Of a stretch of DNA of 41,619 bases, positions 22,957 to 30,025 are shown in pieces; position 1 is the stretch's first letter; each line of letters begins with the position of its first letter. The DNA lies in the NCBI GenBank assembly GCA_026706075.1, contig JAPOZM010000118.1, positions 1 to 41,619 of the forward strand, given 5' to 3'. Under the pieces are notes generated by a model, which saw only the letters and a list, made by a program, of their open reading frames with translations, had not been told where the DNA came from and did no database searches. This DNA comes from Gemmatimonadaceae bacterium. GTDB taxonomy: Bacteria > Latescibacterota > UBA2968 > UBA8231. The position numbers and the translations under genes were made by a program.

Positions 22957-23648
22957 GCGCCGTCTCCGTGGCCCCCTCCCTCCTGGCCGCCGACTTCGCC
23001 CGCCTCGAGAGCGAGATCGAGCGCGTGGAGGCGGCGGGCGCCGACTTGCTGCACCTGGACATCATGGACGGTCACTTCGTCCCCAACCTCAGCTACGGGG
23101 TCCCCGTGGTCGAGGCGGTGCGCCGGTGCACGCGCCTGCGCCTCGACACCCACCTGATGCTCGCCGACCCCGGGGCCTATCTCGAGGCCTTCGCCCGCGC
23201 CGGGGCGGACTCCCTCACGGTGCACGTGGAGATCGAAGCCGACCCCGCCCCGCTGCTGGCCGAGATCGGGCGCCTCGGCCTCGGCCGCGGCCTGGCCGTC
23301 AACCCGGGCACGCCCGTGGACCCCCTGCTGCCTCATCTGGAGAGTCTCGACCTGCTGCTGGTGATGTCGGTGGAGCCCGGCTTCGGCGGCCAGTCCTTCA
23401 TGCCCGGGGTGCTCGACAAGGTCCGGGCCCTTCGCACCGTCCTGACCGAGCGCCGCCTCGAGGTCCCCATCGAGATCGACGGCGGGGTCGGCCCCGGCAA
23501 CGCCGGCGACTGCCGGGCCGCGGGGGCCACCTGGCTGGTGGCCGGGTCCTCCGTCTTCGGCGCCCGGGACCCGGCCGAGGCGATCCGACGGATCCGCGGA
23601 TCGGAGCGCCAGGCGACCCTCCTGCCCCCCGGACCCTCCGTTCGGTAG
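22953..23648 (+). CDS. rpe: Ribulose-phosphate 3-epimerase
   Basis: A 231-residue TIM-barrel epimerase converting D-ribulose-5-phosphate to D-xylulose-5-phosphate in the pentose phosphate pathway. All motifs are present: VAPSLLAADFARLESE, the metal/catalytic Asp in LHLDIMDGHFVPNLSYG, LDTHLMLADP, TVHVEIEAD, LLVMSVEPGFGGQSFMP, IEIDGGVGPGNA and VAGSSVFGARDP. The ATG overlaps the PASTA gene stop (ATGA). It ends 7 nt before the stop of the convergent sigma-clamp gene, with no room for a separate terminator. Confidence 0.96.
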   Translation: MSAVSVAPSLLAADFARLESEIERVEAAGADLLHLDIMDGHFVPNLSYGVPVVEAVRRCTRLRLDTHLMLADPGAYLEAFARAGADSLTVHVEIEADPAPLLAEIGRLGLGRGLAVNPGTPVDPLLPHLESLDLLLVMSVEPGFGGQSFMPGVLDKVRALRTVLTERRLEVPIEIDGGVGPGNAGDCRAAGATWLVAGSSVFGARDPAEAIRRIRGSERQATLLPPGPSVR

Positions 23649-23655
23649 CCCGGCC

Positions 23656-25065
23656 TCAGGGCTGAGAGACTTGCTCGGCCGTCGCGGCCGAGGCACCCTC
23701 CCGGGGCTCCCGGGATTCCATGCGCATCGGCATGAGCAGGGCGCTGTGGCGGCCGTCCCGTACGTCGAAGTGGAGGGCCGGCGGGCATCCCTGCCCGGGG
23801 CGGATCCGGATCTCCCCGCCCGCGTCGCCCAGAGCCTCCGAGATCGCCCTCAGGTAATCGTGGTTGACTCCCACCCGGAAGGATTCCCCCTCCAGGCCCT
23901 TCGCCCGCACCCTGCAGGAGACGGAGTGGGTCCATTCAGGCCCCTCCCGGTCCAGGTCCGGCGCGGCCTCCTCGACGCGGGCGAATCCCTGGTCCCGGCC
24001 CGTGCCCAGTGTGAGCCGGCCCTCCGGACCCGACAGGCGCACCTCCACCAACGGGTTGTAGGCCCACCCCGGGCTCGCCACCTGGTGCCGGGGCCTCAGG
24101 TACGGCTCGATCTCCTCCACGCAGGCCATCAGCTCCACGGTGTCGGCGACAACGGAGAACGATCCGGGTGGGTGGAGGCCGACAGCCTCCTCGTAGCGCA
24201 CGTAAGGCCCGGGATGGAGGGGGAAGGTCACGCCGGCGCCGTCCCCAGTCTCGAGGGTGGCTTCCTCCTCGTCGATCACCAACGCCGCCCCCTCCGCCTC
24301 CGGGATCGCCTCGGAGGCCACCGACTCCAGGATCACGGGGGCCGCCAGCGAGGCGAGACCCCGGCTCGGCCAGATGAGCATTCGGGCGCCGTCGCAGGCC
24401 ACCATCCGGCCCCCCGCGTCCAGGCAGATGCACCGCAGGATCCGCCGGTCGTCCCGGCCCTGGAAGCGGGTCAGATGACGCAGTCCGTTCAGGTCGGACT
24501 CGGTCAGTTCGTAGCTCTGGGTGAAGCTGGAATCGGGCATGGCGGCGATCTCCTTGTGAAGTCGTAATCGGGCTTTCTGCAGACGGCTGCGGACGGTGTC
24601 GGTCTCGAGGTTCAGGAGGAGAGCCGTCTGCCGGTAGGAGTAGCCCTTCAGGTAGTGGTGGACGATCACCTCCCGGTGGGAGTCGCCGAGTCGCCCCAGG
24701 GCCTCCCGCAGGAGGCCGCGAATGCGCTCCTCCCGCGGAGCCGGCGCCGCGGCCGGGACCGTCTCGTGCCCGAACCGTGCCAGCAGGTCGAGCTGGGTGT
24801 GACGTCGGCGCTGCCACATGCGCACCTGGTTGTCGGCGATCGAGCGCAGCCAAGCGGGAAAGCGGCCGGGATCGCGCAGCGTCGCCAGCCGCTCCCAGGC
24901 CGCCAGGAAGACCTCCTGCAGGAGGTCCTCGGCCGTCTCCCGCGAACCGAGCTTTGTCGTGATCCGGGCCATCAGCCAGCCCGCGTGACCTTCCACCAGG
25001 CGGCCGAAGGCCTCGGCGTCACCCGATGCCGCCGCCTTCACATGTTCTCTCCCGTCCCCGTCCAT
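23656..25065 (-). CDS. ECF sigma factor fused to a DnaN sliding-clamp-like C-terminal region
   Basis: A 469-residue two-part protein. Residues ~19-88 are sigma region 2 (AFGRLVEGHAGWLMARI, ETAEDLLQEVFLAAWERL, FPAWLRSIADNQVRMWQRRR) and ~116-173 region 4 (ALGRLGDSHREVIVHHYL, YSYRQTALLLNLETDTV, RSRLQKARLRLHKEI). From about 183 to 449 the sequence follows the last two domains of the DNA polymerase III beta clamp: LTESDLNGLRHLTRF, ILRCICLDAGGRMVACDGAR (clamp: ATDGHRL), FSVVADTVELMACVEEI, YNPLVEVRLSGPEGRLTLGT, FRVGVNHDYLRAISEAL and the terminal ALLMPMRM, matching the VMPMRL end of DnaN. A 20-residue tail follows. Clamp domain 1 is absent. No anti-sigma gene is adjacent. The start is ATG at 25065, or GTG at 25071. 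It probably autoregulates from the 147-bp divergent region shared with ffh; this is inference. Confidence 0.85.
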   Translation of the reverse strand: MDGDGREHVKAAASGDAEAFGRLVEGHAGWLMARITTKLGSRETAEDLLQEVFLAAWERLATLRDPGRFPAWLRSIADNQVRMWQRRRHTQLDLLARFGHETVPAAAPAPREERIRGLLREALGRLGDSHREVIVHHYLKGYSYRQTALLLNLETDTVRSRLQKARLRLHKEIAAMPDSSFTQSYELTESDLNGLRHLTRFQGRDDRRILRCICLDAGGRMVACDGARMLIWPSRGLASLAAPVILESVASEAIPEAEGAALVIDEEEATLETGDGAGVTFPLHPGPYVRYEEAVGLHPPGSFSVVADTVELMACVEEIEPYLRPRHQVASPGWAYNPLVEVRLSGPEGRLTLGTGRDQGFARVEEAAPDLDREGPEWTHSVSCRVRAKGLEGESFRVGVNHDYLRAISEALGDAGGEIRIRPGQGCPPALHFDVRDGRHSALLMPMRMESREPREGASAATAEQVSQP

Positions 25066-25218
25066 GGTCACCCTGATAGTTGCGCCACGGAACCGGAAGT
25101 ACCCGGACCCCGGCCGGGATACCCCGTCTCCGGTCTGCCCGCCCGTGGCGGATCCGCCCCCCTCCGTCTATATTTAGTCCTTTTGCCCCAAGGGGTTACG
25201 AGCCGGAGCCGTGGTGAA
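25066..25218. promoter_or_regulatory. Divergent promoter region between the sigma-clamp gene and ffh
   Basis: About 150 bp without coding. TATATT at 25169-25174 is a candidate -10 for the ffh operon, about 45 nt before its start; the hexamer 17 bp upstream (TGGCGG) is a poor -35. CCCCAAGGGG at 25186-25195 is a short inverted repeat just after the -10. Confidence 0.35.
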
Positions 25219-26565
25219 TTGTTCGAGAGACTGACAGAGCGCTTCGACGATGTCTTCCGCCAGTTGCGCGGCCGGGGGCGGATCACCGAGAAGGCCCTCG
25301 ACCAGTCCCTGCGCGAGATCCGCCGCGCGCTGCTCGAGGCGGACGTCAACTTCAAGGTGGCCAGGAGCTTCCTCGGGCGCGTTCGCGAACGGGCCCTCGG
25401 ACGCGAAGTCCTGCGCAGCCTGAGCCCGGGGCAGCAGGTGATCAAGGTCGTCCACGAGGAGCTCGTCGCCCTTCTCGGAGGCACCGCCGCGCCGCTGGAG
25501 CTGGCGCCGCAGCCGCCGACGGCGGTGCTCCTCGTCGGTCTGCAAGGCTGCGGCAAGACCACGGTCGCCGCCAAGCTCGCCCGCCACTTCAAGGAGCGGG
25601 GCCGCCTCCCCTGCCTGGTGGCGGCCGACACCTATCGCCCCGCCGCCGTCGAGCAACTGCGCACCCTCGGGGCCGGCATCGACGTCGGCGTCTTCGGGCC
25701 CGGCGAGGCCGGCTCCGACGACCCGGTCGAGATCTGCCGCCTCGGCGTGCAACAGGCGCGCCTCGACAACCGCAGCATCGTCCTCCTCGACACCGCCGGC
25801 CGCCTGAGCATCGACGAGGAGATGATGGCCGAGTTGACGGCCGTCCGCGAGGCCGTGCAGCCCCACGAGATTCTCTTCGTCGCCGACGCCATGCTCGGCC
25901 AGGACGCGGTGGAGACGGCGAGCCGCTTCCACGAGCGGCTGGCCTTCCAGGGCGTGGTGCTGACCAAGATGGACTCCGACGCCCGAGGAGGCGCGGCCCT
26001 GTCGATCCGCGAGACCACCGGGCAGCCGATCCGCTACGTCGGCACGGGCGAAACCCTCGAGGGGCTGGAGCCCTTCCACCCGGACCGCGTCGCCTCCCGC
26101 ATCCTGGGGATGGGAGACGTGCTCTCCCTGGTGGAGAAAGCGGAGCAGAGCTTCGACCGCGAGCAGACCGCGGCCATGGAGGCCCGCCTGAGCAAGGAGG
26201 CCTTCACCTTCGAGGACTTCCAGCAGCAGCTGAAGGCAGTGCGGGGCATGGGGCCGCTGGACCAGTTGATGGGCATGATCCCCGGCGCCGGCAAGGCGCT
26301 GAAAGGCGCTCCCGTCGACGACGGCGCCTTCACCCGCACCGAGGCGATCATCAACTCCATGACCCTTCAGGAGCGCCGCCGTCCGCAGATCCTCAACGGC
26401 AGCCGCCGGCGGCGGATCGCCCGCGGCAGCGGCACCTCCATCCAGGACGTGAACCGTCTCGTCAAGCAGTTCCACGCCATGCAGAAGATGCTGCGCCAGA
26501 TGAGCCGGCCGGGGCGCAAGGGACGGGGCCGGATGTCCCTGCCCCTGTCCATGCCGGTGCCCTGA
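25219..26565 (+). CDS. ffh: Signal recognition particle protein Ffh
   Basis: A 448-residue SRP54 GTPase that binds signal sequences of nascent membrane proteins with SRP RNA. N domain: LTERFDDVFRQLRGRGRITE and LREIRRALLEADVNFKVA. G domain: the P-loop GLQGCGKTTVAAKLA, DTYRPAAVEQL, LLDTAGRLSIDEEM, TKMDSDARGGAAL. M domain: FTFEDFQQQLKAVRGMGPLD, LMGMIPG, SRRRRIARGSGT and a Met-rich helix KQFHAMQKMLRQMSRPGRKG. The start is TTG at 25219 (LFERLTERF), which matches the family N-terminus; the frame is open further upstream without sense. It heads the ffh-rpsP-rimM-trmD-rplS operon. Confidence 0.95.
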   Translation: MFERLTERFDDVFRQLRGRGRITEKALDQSLREIRRALLEADVNFKVARSFLGRVRERALGREVLRSLSPGQQVIKVVHEELVALLGGTAAPLELAPQPPTAVLLVGLQGCGKTTVAAKLARHFKERGRLPCLVAADTYRPAAVEQLRTLGAGIDVGVFGPGEAGSDDPVEICRLGVQQARLDNRSIVLLDTAGRLSIDEEMMAELTAVREAVQPHEILFVADAMLGQDAVETASRFHERLAFQGVVLTKMDSDARGGAALSIRETTGQPIRYVGTGETLEGLEPFHPDRVASRILGMGDVLSLVEKAEQSFDREQTAAMEARLSKEAFTFEDFQQQLKAVRGMGPLDQLMGMIPGAGKALKGAPVDDGAFTRTEAIINSMTLQERRRPQILNGSRRRRIARGSGTSIQDVNRLVKQFHAMQKMLRQMSRPGRKGRGRMSLPLSMPVP

Positions 26566-26607
26566 ATCCACACCGAACCCACCACCTACTCCAGGAGCCA
26601 TCGACAC

Positions 26608-27021
26608 TTGGTCAAGCTTCGACTCAAGAGAATGGGACGCAGGAAGCGCCCCTTCTACCGCATTGTCGCCACCACGGACAACCTTCCCCGGTCCGGCCAC
26701 TCGCTGCAGGAGCTGGGCACGTACGACCCCGTGCACGCGCGCTTCGAGGTCGACGAGGAGGCCGCGGTGGACTGGCTGAAGAAGGGCGCCCAGATGACCC
26801 CCACGGTCCACGACCTTCTGCGCAGCAAGGGCATCCTCGCCCGCTGGCGCGGCTTCGAGGGCGTCGACCGCGAGGGCGCGCTGACCACCGACAAACCCAA
26901 ACGCCGCAAGAAGCTCGGCGCCGCCGCGCCGGCTGAGGCGGAAGAAGCCCCGGAGGCCGCGCCGGTCGAGGAGGCCCCGGAGGCCGCGTCCAGTGAGGGC
27001 GGGGAGCCGGCAGAGGAGTAG
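26608..27021 (+). CDS. rpsP: 30S ribosomal protein S16 with acidic C-terminal extension
   Basis: A 137-residue S16. The core (about residues 1-85) is standard: VKLRLKRMGRRKRPFYRIVA, PRSGHSLQELGTYDP, AVDWLKKGAQMTPTVHDLL. A basic linker (KPKRRKKLG) leads to a ~30-residue Ala/Glu/Pro tail (EEAPEAAPVEEAPEAASSEG) absent from typical S16 of 80-100 residues. The start is TTG at 26608 with AGGAG about 10 nt upstream; this gives the usual MVKLRLKR beginning. The 3' end overlaps the GTG start of rimM by 29 nt. Confidence 0.95.
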   Translation: MVKLRLKRMGRRKRPFYRIVATTDNLPRSGHSLQELGTYDPVHARFEVDEEAAVDWLKKGAQMTPTVHDLLRSKGILARWRGFEGVDREGALTTDKPKRRKKLGAAAPAEAEEAPEAAPVEEAPEAASSEGGEPAEE

Positions 27022-27562
27022 GCCCGCCGACGGGCGGGCACCGGGACGCGTCGCCGTCGGCTTTACCCGGCGCGCCAAGGGCGTCCGCGGCGAGGTTCTC
27101 GTGGAGCCCCTCACCTGGGATCCCGACCGATTCGACGGGCTGCGCTCCGTGCGGCTCGAGCGCGACGGGCATCCGGATGTCGACTTGCAGGTCGAAGTGT
27201 GCCGCCCGGGCCCCGGGGGGGTGCTTGTGAAGTTCGCGGGCATCGACTCCCCGGAGGAGGTGCGGGAGGGGATCACGGGCGGATACCTGACGGTCCCCGG
27301 GGACCAGGTCGCCCCGCCTCCCGAGGGCCGTTACTTCGTCTTCGACGTGATCGGCTGCCGGGTCCGGGATGACCGCGGCCGATCTCTCGGAGAGGTGACC
27401 GAGGTGTTGGAGATGCCGGCCAGCGATGTCTTCGCGGTGCGGCTGGATGACGGCGGCGAGGTTCTGCTGCCGGCGGTCCGGGACTTCGTGACCCGCATCG
27501 ACGTGGACCGGCGGCGGATCGACGTGCGGGGCGTCGAGGAACTCCTGCAGCCGGGAGGCTGA
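26993..27562 (+). CDS. rimM: 16S rRNA processing protein RimM
   Basis: A 189-residue ribosome maturation factor acting on the 30S head with S19. The N-terminal RimM domain carries RVAVGFTRRAKGVRGEVLVE (family: G.I...HGL.GEV.V) and the PRC-barrel domain has YFVFDVIGCRVRDDRGRSLG and VLLPAVRDFVTRIDVDRRRI. The start, GTG at 26993, lies inside rpsP; no other NTG codon apart from this one precedes the conserved block, so the 29-nt overlap is likely real. The KH-domain gene that often lies between rpsP and rimM is absent here. trmD begins 1 nt after the stop. Confidence 0.92.
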   Translation: MRAGSRQRSRPADGRAPGRVAVGFTRRAKGVRGEVLVEPLTWDPDRFDGLRSVRLERDGHPDVDLQVEVCRPGPGGVLVKFAGIDSPEEVREGITGGYLTVPGDQVAPPPEGRYFVFDVIGCRVRDDRGRSLGEVTEVLEMPASDVFAVRLDDGGEVLLPAVRDFVTRIDVDRRRIDVRGVEELLQPGG

Positions 27563-27563
27563 T

Positions 27564-28337
27564 GTGAGGATCGACGTGGTAACCCTGTTTCCGGGGTTCT
27601 TCACCCAGCCACTGGATACGAGCATCCTGGGCCGGGCCGCCTCGGGCGGCCACCTGGAGGTGGCCGTGCACGACCTGCGTTCCTGGGCCCTCGACCGGCA
27701 CCGCACCGTCGACGACGCCCCTTTCGGCGGCGGTGGCGGCATGCTCATCAAGCCGGAGCCCGTGGCCGCCTGCTGGGAAGAGCTGGAACTGGGCCGGGGC
27801 CTGGGCATCTACCTCACCGCCGACGGCGAGCGCTTCGGCCATCAGACTGCGGTGGAGCTGTCGCTGCAGCCGCACCTGGTGCTGCTGTGCGGCCACTACA
27901 AGGGCGTGGACGAGCGCCTGCGCGAGCGCTTCATCGACCGCGAGCTGTCCATCGGCGACTATGTGCTCACCGGCGGCGAGACCGCGGCCCTCGTGGTGAT
28001 CGATGCCGTGACCCGGCTGCTGCCCGGCGTTCTCGGCGACTTCAGCTCGGCCATGGCCGACTCGTTCCACGACGGGCTCCTCGACTGTCCGTGGTACACG
28101 AGGCCCGCCGAGTTCGACGGCCAGCGCGTCCCCGAGGAACTGCTCCGCGGGGACCACGGCGAGGTCGAGGCCTGGCGCCGGCGTCAGGCTCTGCGCCGCA
28201 CCTTCGAGCGCCGGCCCGACCTGCTGCCCGCGGCGGACCTGGACGACCGGGAGTTGCGGCTGGTGGAGGCATGGTCAAAGGAGAGAGAGGCCGGCAGCGG
28301 CCGGTCCCAACCATCACTGGAGAGAGAGAGGGTCTGA
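27564..28337 (+). CDS. trmD: tRNA (guanine-37-N1)-methyltransferase TrmD
   Basis: A 257-residue SPOUT methyltransferase making m1G37 in tRNAs, which prevents +1 frameshifting. Motifs: RIDVVTLFPGFF, DDAPFGGGGGMLIKPEP, LLCGHYKGVDERLRE (knotted SAM site), LSIGDYVLTGGETAALVVID and HDGLLDCPWYTRPAEFDGQ. The start is GTG at 27564 with GGGAGG 5 nt before it. The C-terminal ~25 residues are charged and lack conserved sequence. rplS starts directly at the next base after the stop. Confidence 0.96.
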   Translation: MRIDVVTLFPGFFTQPLDTSILGRAASGGHLEVAVHDLRSWALDRHRTVDDAPFGGGGGMLIKPEPVAACWEELELGRGLGIYLTADGERFGHQTAVELSLQPHLVLLCGHYKGVDERLRERFIDRELSIGDYVLTGGETAALVVIDAVTRLLPGVLGDFSSAMADSFHDGLLDCPWYTRPAEFDGQRVPEELLRGDHGEVEAWRRRQALRRTFERRPDLLPAADLDDRELRLVEAWSKEREAGSGRSQPSLERERV

Positions 28338-28685
28338 ATGGACACTGGCATATTGCGGGAGATCACCGCCGATCAGGTGCGCACCGATCTCCCTGAATTC
28401 CTGCCCGGAGACTCGCTGCGCATCCACGTCCGGGTCATCGAGGGCGAGAAGGAGCGCACCCAGGTCTTCGAGGGAGACGTCATCCAGCGCAAGGGCAGCG
28501 GCATCCACGAGACCTTCACCGTCCGCAAGGTGAGCCAGGGCGTGGCGGTGGAGCGGATCTTCCCCTTGCACTCGCCGCGCATCCTGAGGATCGAGCGCCT
28601 GCGCCAGGGCCGCGTGCGCCGGGCGCGCCTGTTCTACCTCCGCAACCGCAAGGGACGCTCTGCCCGCATCCGCGAGAAGCGCTGA
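28338..28685 (+). CDS. rplS: 50S ribosomal protein L19
   Basis: A 115-residue L19 at the 30S/50S interface. Conserved segments: FLPGDSLRIHVRVIEGEKER, TQVFEGDVIQRKGSGIHETF, TVRKVSQGVAVERIFPLHSP and RVRRARLFYLRNRKGRSARI. The ATG lies exactly after the trmD stop. The next gene begins 11 nt later, after AAGGAGAG. Confidence 0.97.
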   Translation: MDTGILREITADQVRTDLPEFLPGDSLRIHVRVIEGEKERTQVFEGDVIQRKGSGIHETFTVRKVSQGVAVERIFPLHSPRILRIERLRQGRVRRARLFYLRNRKGRSARIREKR

Positions 28686-28696
28686 AGGAGAGCCCC

Positions 28697-28924
28697 GTGT
28701 CACCACCCCCCGCACTGCCTTTCACCCGCCGCAACTGGATCCTCTTCCTCGTCGGCCTGGCGGTCATCGCCCTCGGCTACGTGCTGCTGCGCATACCCCC
28801 CGTAGACGGATTCCTGTCCCTCACGGCGGCTCCCATCCTGCTGGTGGCCGGCTACTGCGTGATCCTGCCGGCGGCGATCCTGGTCCGCCACCGCGGCAAC
28901 GGCGGCGGTGAGAGGCGGTCATGA
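28697..28924 (+). CDS. Small two-helix membrane protein (DUF3098-like)
   Basis: A 75-residue protein starting with GTG at 28697 behind a clear AAGGAGAG ribosome-binding site. PFTRRNW precedes helix 1 (ILFLVGLAVIALGYVLL), a short loop with PPVDGFLSLTAAP, and helix 2 (ILLVAGYCVILPAAILV), then a basic Gly-rich tail. The pattern (basic RNW start, two helices, a AP..L..G motif) resembles DUF3098 proteins; function is unknown. Its stop overlaps the start of the PhyH gene (ATGA), so it is co-translated with it at the end of the ribosomal operon. Confidence 0.78.
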   Translation: MSPPPALPFTRRNWILFLVGLAVIALGYVLLRIPPVDGFLSLTAAPILLVAGYCVILPAAILVRHRGNGGGERRS

Positions 28925-29745
28925 CCGAAGCCCTCCCCCACCCCGCGGGCCTCTACAACGACGAGCGCGCCGCCCGGCTGGTGGAGAGTCTCGATTCCGT
29001 CGGCGAGGCGGAACGCGGCTTCTTCCACGACCAGGGGTACCTGGCCGTCCGCCGGGCCGTCTCCCGGCAGCGGGTCCGGGCGGCGGCGGCCGCGGTGGAC
29101 TCCCTCATCGACGGCGGCGGTCCCTCGTTCCGCGGCGTGCAGTTCGAGGCCGGCGGCCGCCGCAAGGAGCAGCCGCCCCGACGGCGGCGCCTGGGCGTGC
29201 GCAAGCTGATGAAGTTCGTCGACTACCATCCGGCGCTGAAGGAGCTGAGCGAGGACCCGGGACTGCTGGGCCTGGTGAGCTCCCTCATGGATGGGCAGAC
29301 GCCGCGGATGTTCCAGGACATGGCTCTGCTCAAGCCGCCGGGAGGCCGGGAGAAGCCCTGGCACCAGGACATGGCCTACTTCAACGTCTCCCTGGACACG
29401 CCCGTCATCGGCCTGTGGATCGCCCTCGACGAGGCGACGGCGGCCAACGGCGCCCTTCACGTCATCCCCGGCTCCCACCGCGAGGGCCCGAGGAACCACT
29501 TCAACCGCCGCGACTGGCAGATCTGCGACACCGATGTCGCCCCCGGCCGCGACGTGGTGGTGCCCCTTCCCCCGGGGGGGATCCTCCTGTGGCACGGCCT
29601 GACCCACCACGGCAGTCCCGTGAACCACTCCCGCCGCCGCCGCCGGGCCCTGCAGTTCCACTACCGCCCCGCCGCCGCCGAAGAGACCACCACCGAGGAA
29701 CGGCTGCAGGTCTACGGCGGCGAGGTGCGCGGCGCCGAGTGCTGA
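28921..29745 (+). CDS. Phytanoyl-CoA dioxygenase (PhyH) family protein
   Basis: A 274-residue Fe(II)/2-oxoglutarate oxygenase of the PhyH family. The iron triad is visible: HQD in KPWHQDMAYFNVS and the distal His in LLWHGLTHHGSPVNHS, followed by an Arg-rich RRRRRALQFHYRP that supplies the 2-oxoglutarate Arg. ALHVIPGSHREGP is the typical strand before the loop. N-terminal FFHDQGYLAVRRAVS is the usual PhyH opening. The substrate is unknown; bacterial members hydroxylate natural products, osmolytes (ectoine) or lipids. It is the last gene of the rplS transcript by spacing, an unusual partner for ribosomal genes. Confidence 0.9.
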   Translation: MTEALPHPAGLYNDERAARLVESLDSVGEAERGFFHDQGYLAVRRAVSRQRVRAAAAAVDSLIDGGGPSFRGVQFEAGGRRKEQPPRRRRLGVRKLMKFVDYHPALKELSEDPGLLGLVSSLMDGQTPRMFQDMALLKPPGGREKPWHQDMAYFNVSLDTPVIGLWIALDEATAANGALHVIPGSHREGPRNHFNRRDWQICDTDVAPGRDVVVPLPPGGILLWHGLTHHGSPVNHSRRRRRALQFHYRPAAAEETTTEERLQVYGGEVRGAEC

Positions 29746-29764
29746 GGGGTCACCTCTCCCGCTC

Positions 29765-29799
29765 TGCGGGGCGCCGTGTACCCGCAGGCACGGCTTTGT
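29765..29799 (+). terminator. Pseudoknot-like terminator candidate after the PhyH gene
   Basis: Two interleaved stems occur 20 nt after the PhyH stop: TGCGGG (29765-29770) with CCCGCA (29781-29786), and GCCGTG (29773-29778) with CACGGC (29789-29794), followed by TTTGT. Either stem can act as a terminator hairpin, or both can form an H-type pseudoknot. The rest of the 280-bp convergent gap to purF (to 30025) holds no gene that I can support, only a small CCCTC/GAGGG hairpin at 30009-30022 near the purF stop. Confidence 0.45.
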
Positions 29800-30025
29800 C
29801 GACGCCCGGTCGTGGCGTTCGGCATGCGCCCCGACTGCAGCCTCCAGCCCGGGGACCATGCCCACCACGGCAAGGCAGCCTTGGGGGCGGGAGGGGGTTC
29901 TGGTGGAGTGCTTCCGTGACGCGCGGGCTCAGCTGCCGACCGGACCGGAGCCCATGCCCTCCAGGGCAATGGCACCCCCGTGGACCGGCTCTCTTTCTGC
30001 AGAAGGCGCCCTCCGGAGAGGGACC

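Noticed and set aside
29830..30025. Possible short gene in the convergent gap before purF
   Set aside because: Frames here have no ribosome-binding site, no family-like sequence and shadow-like composition, so none is reported.
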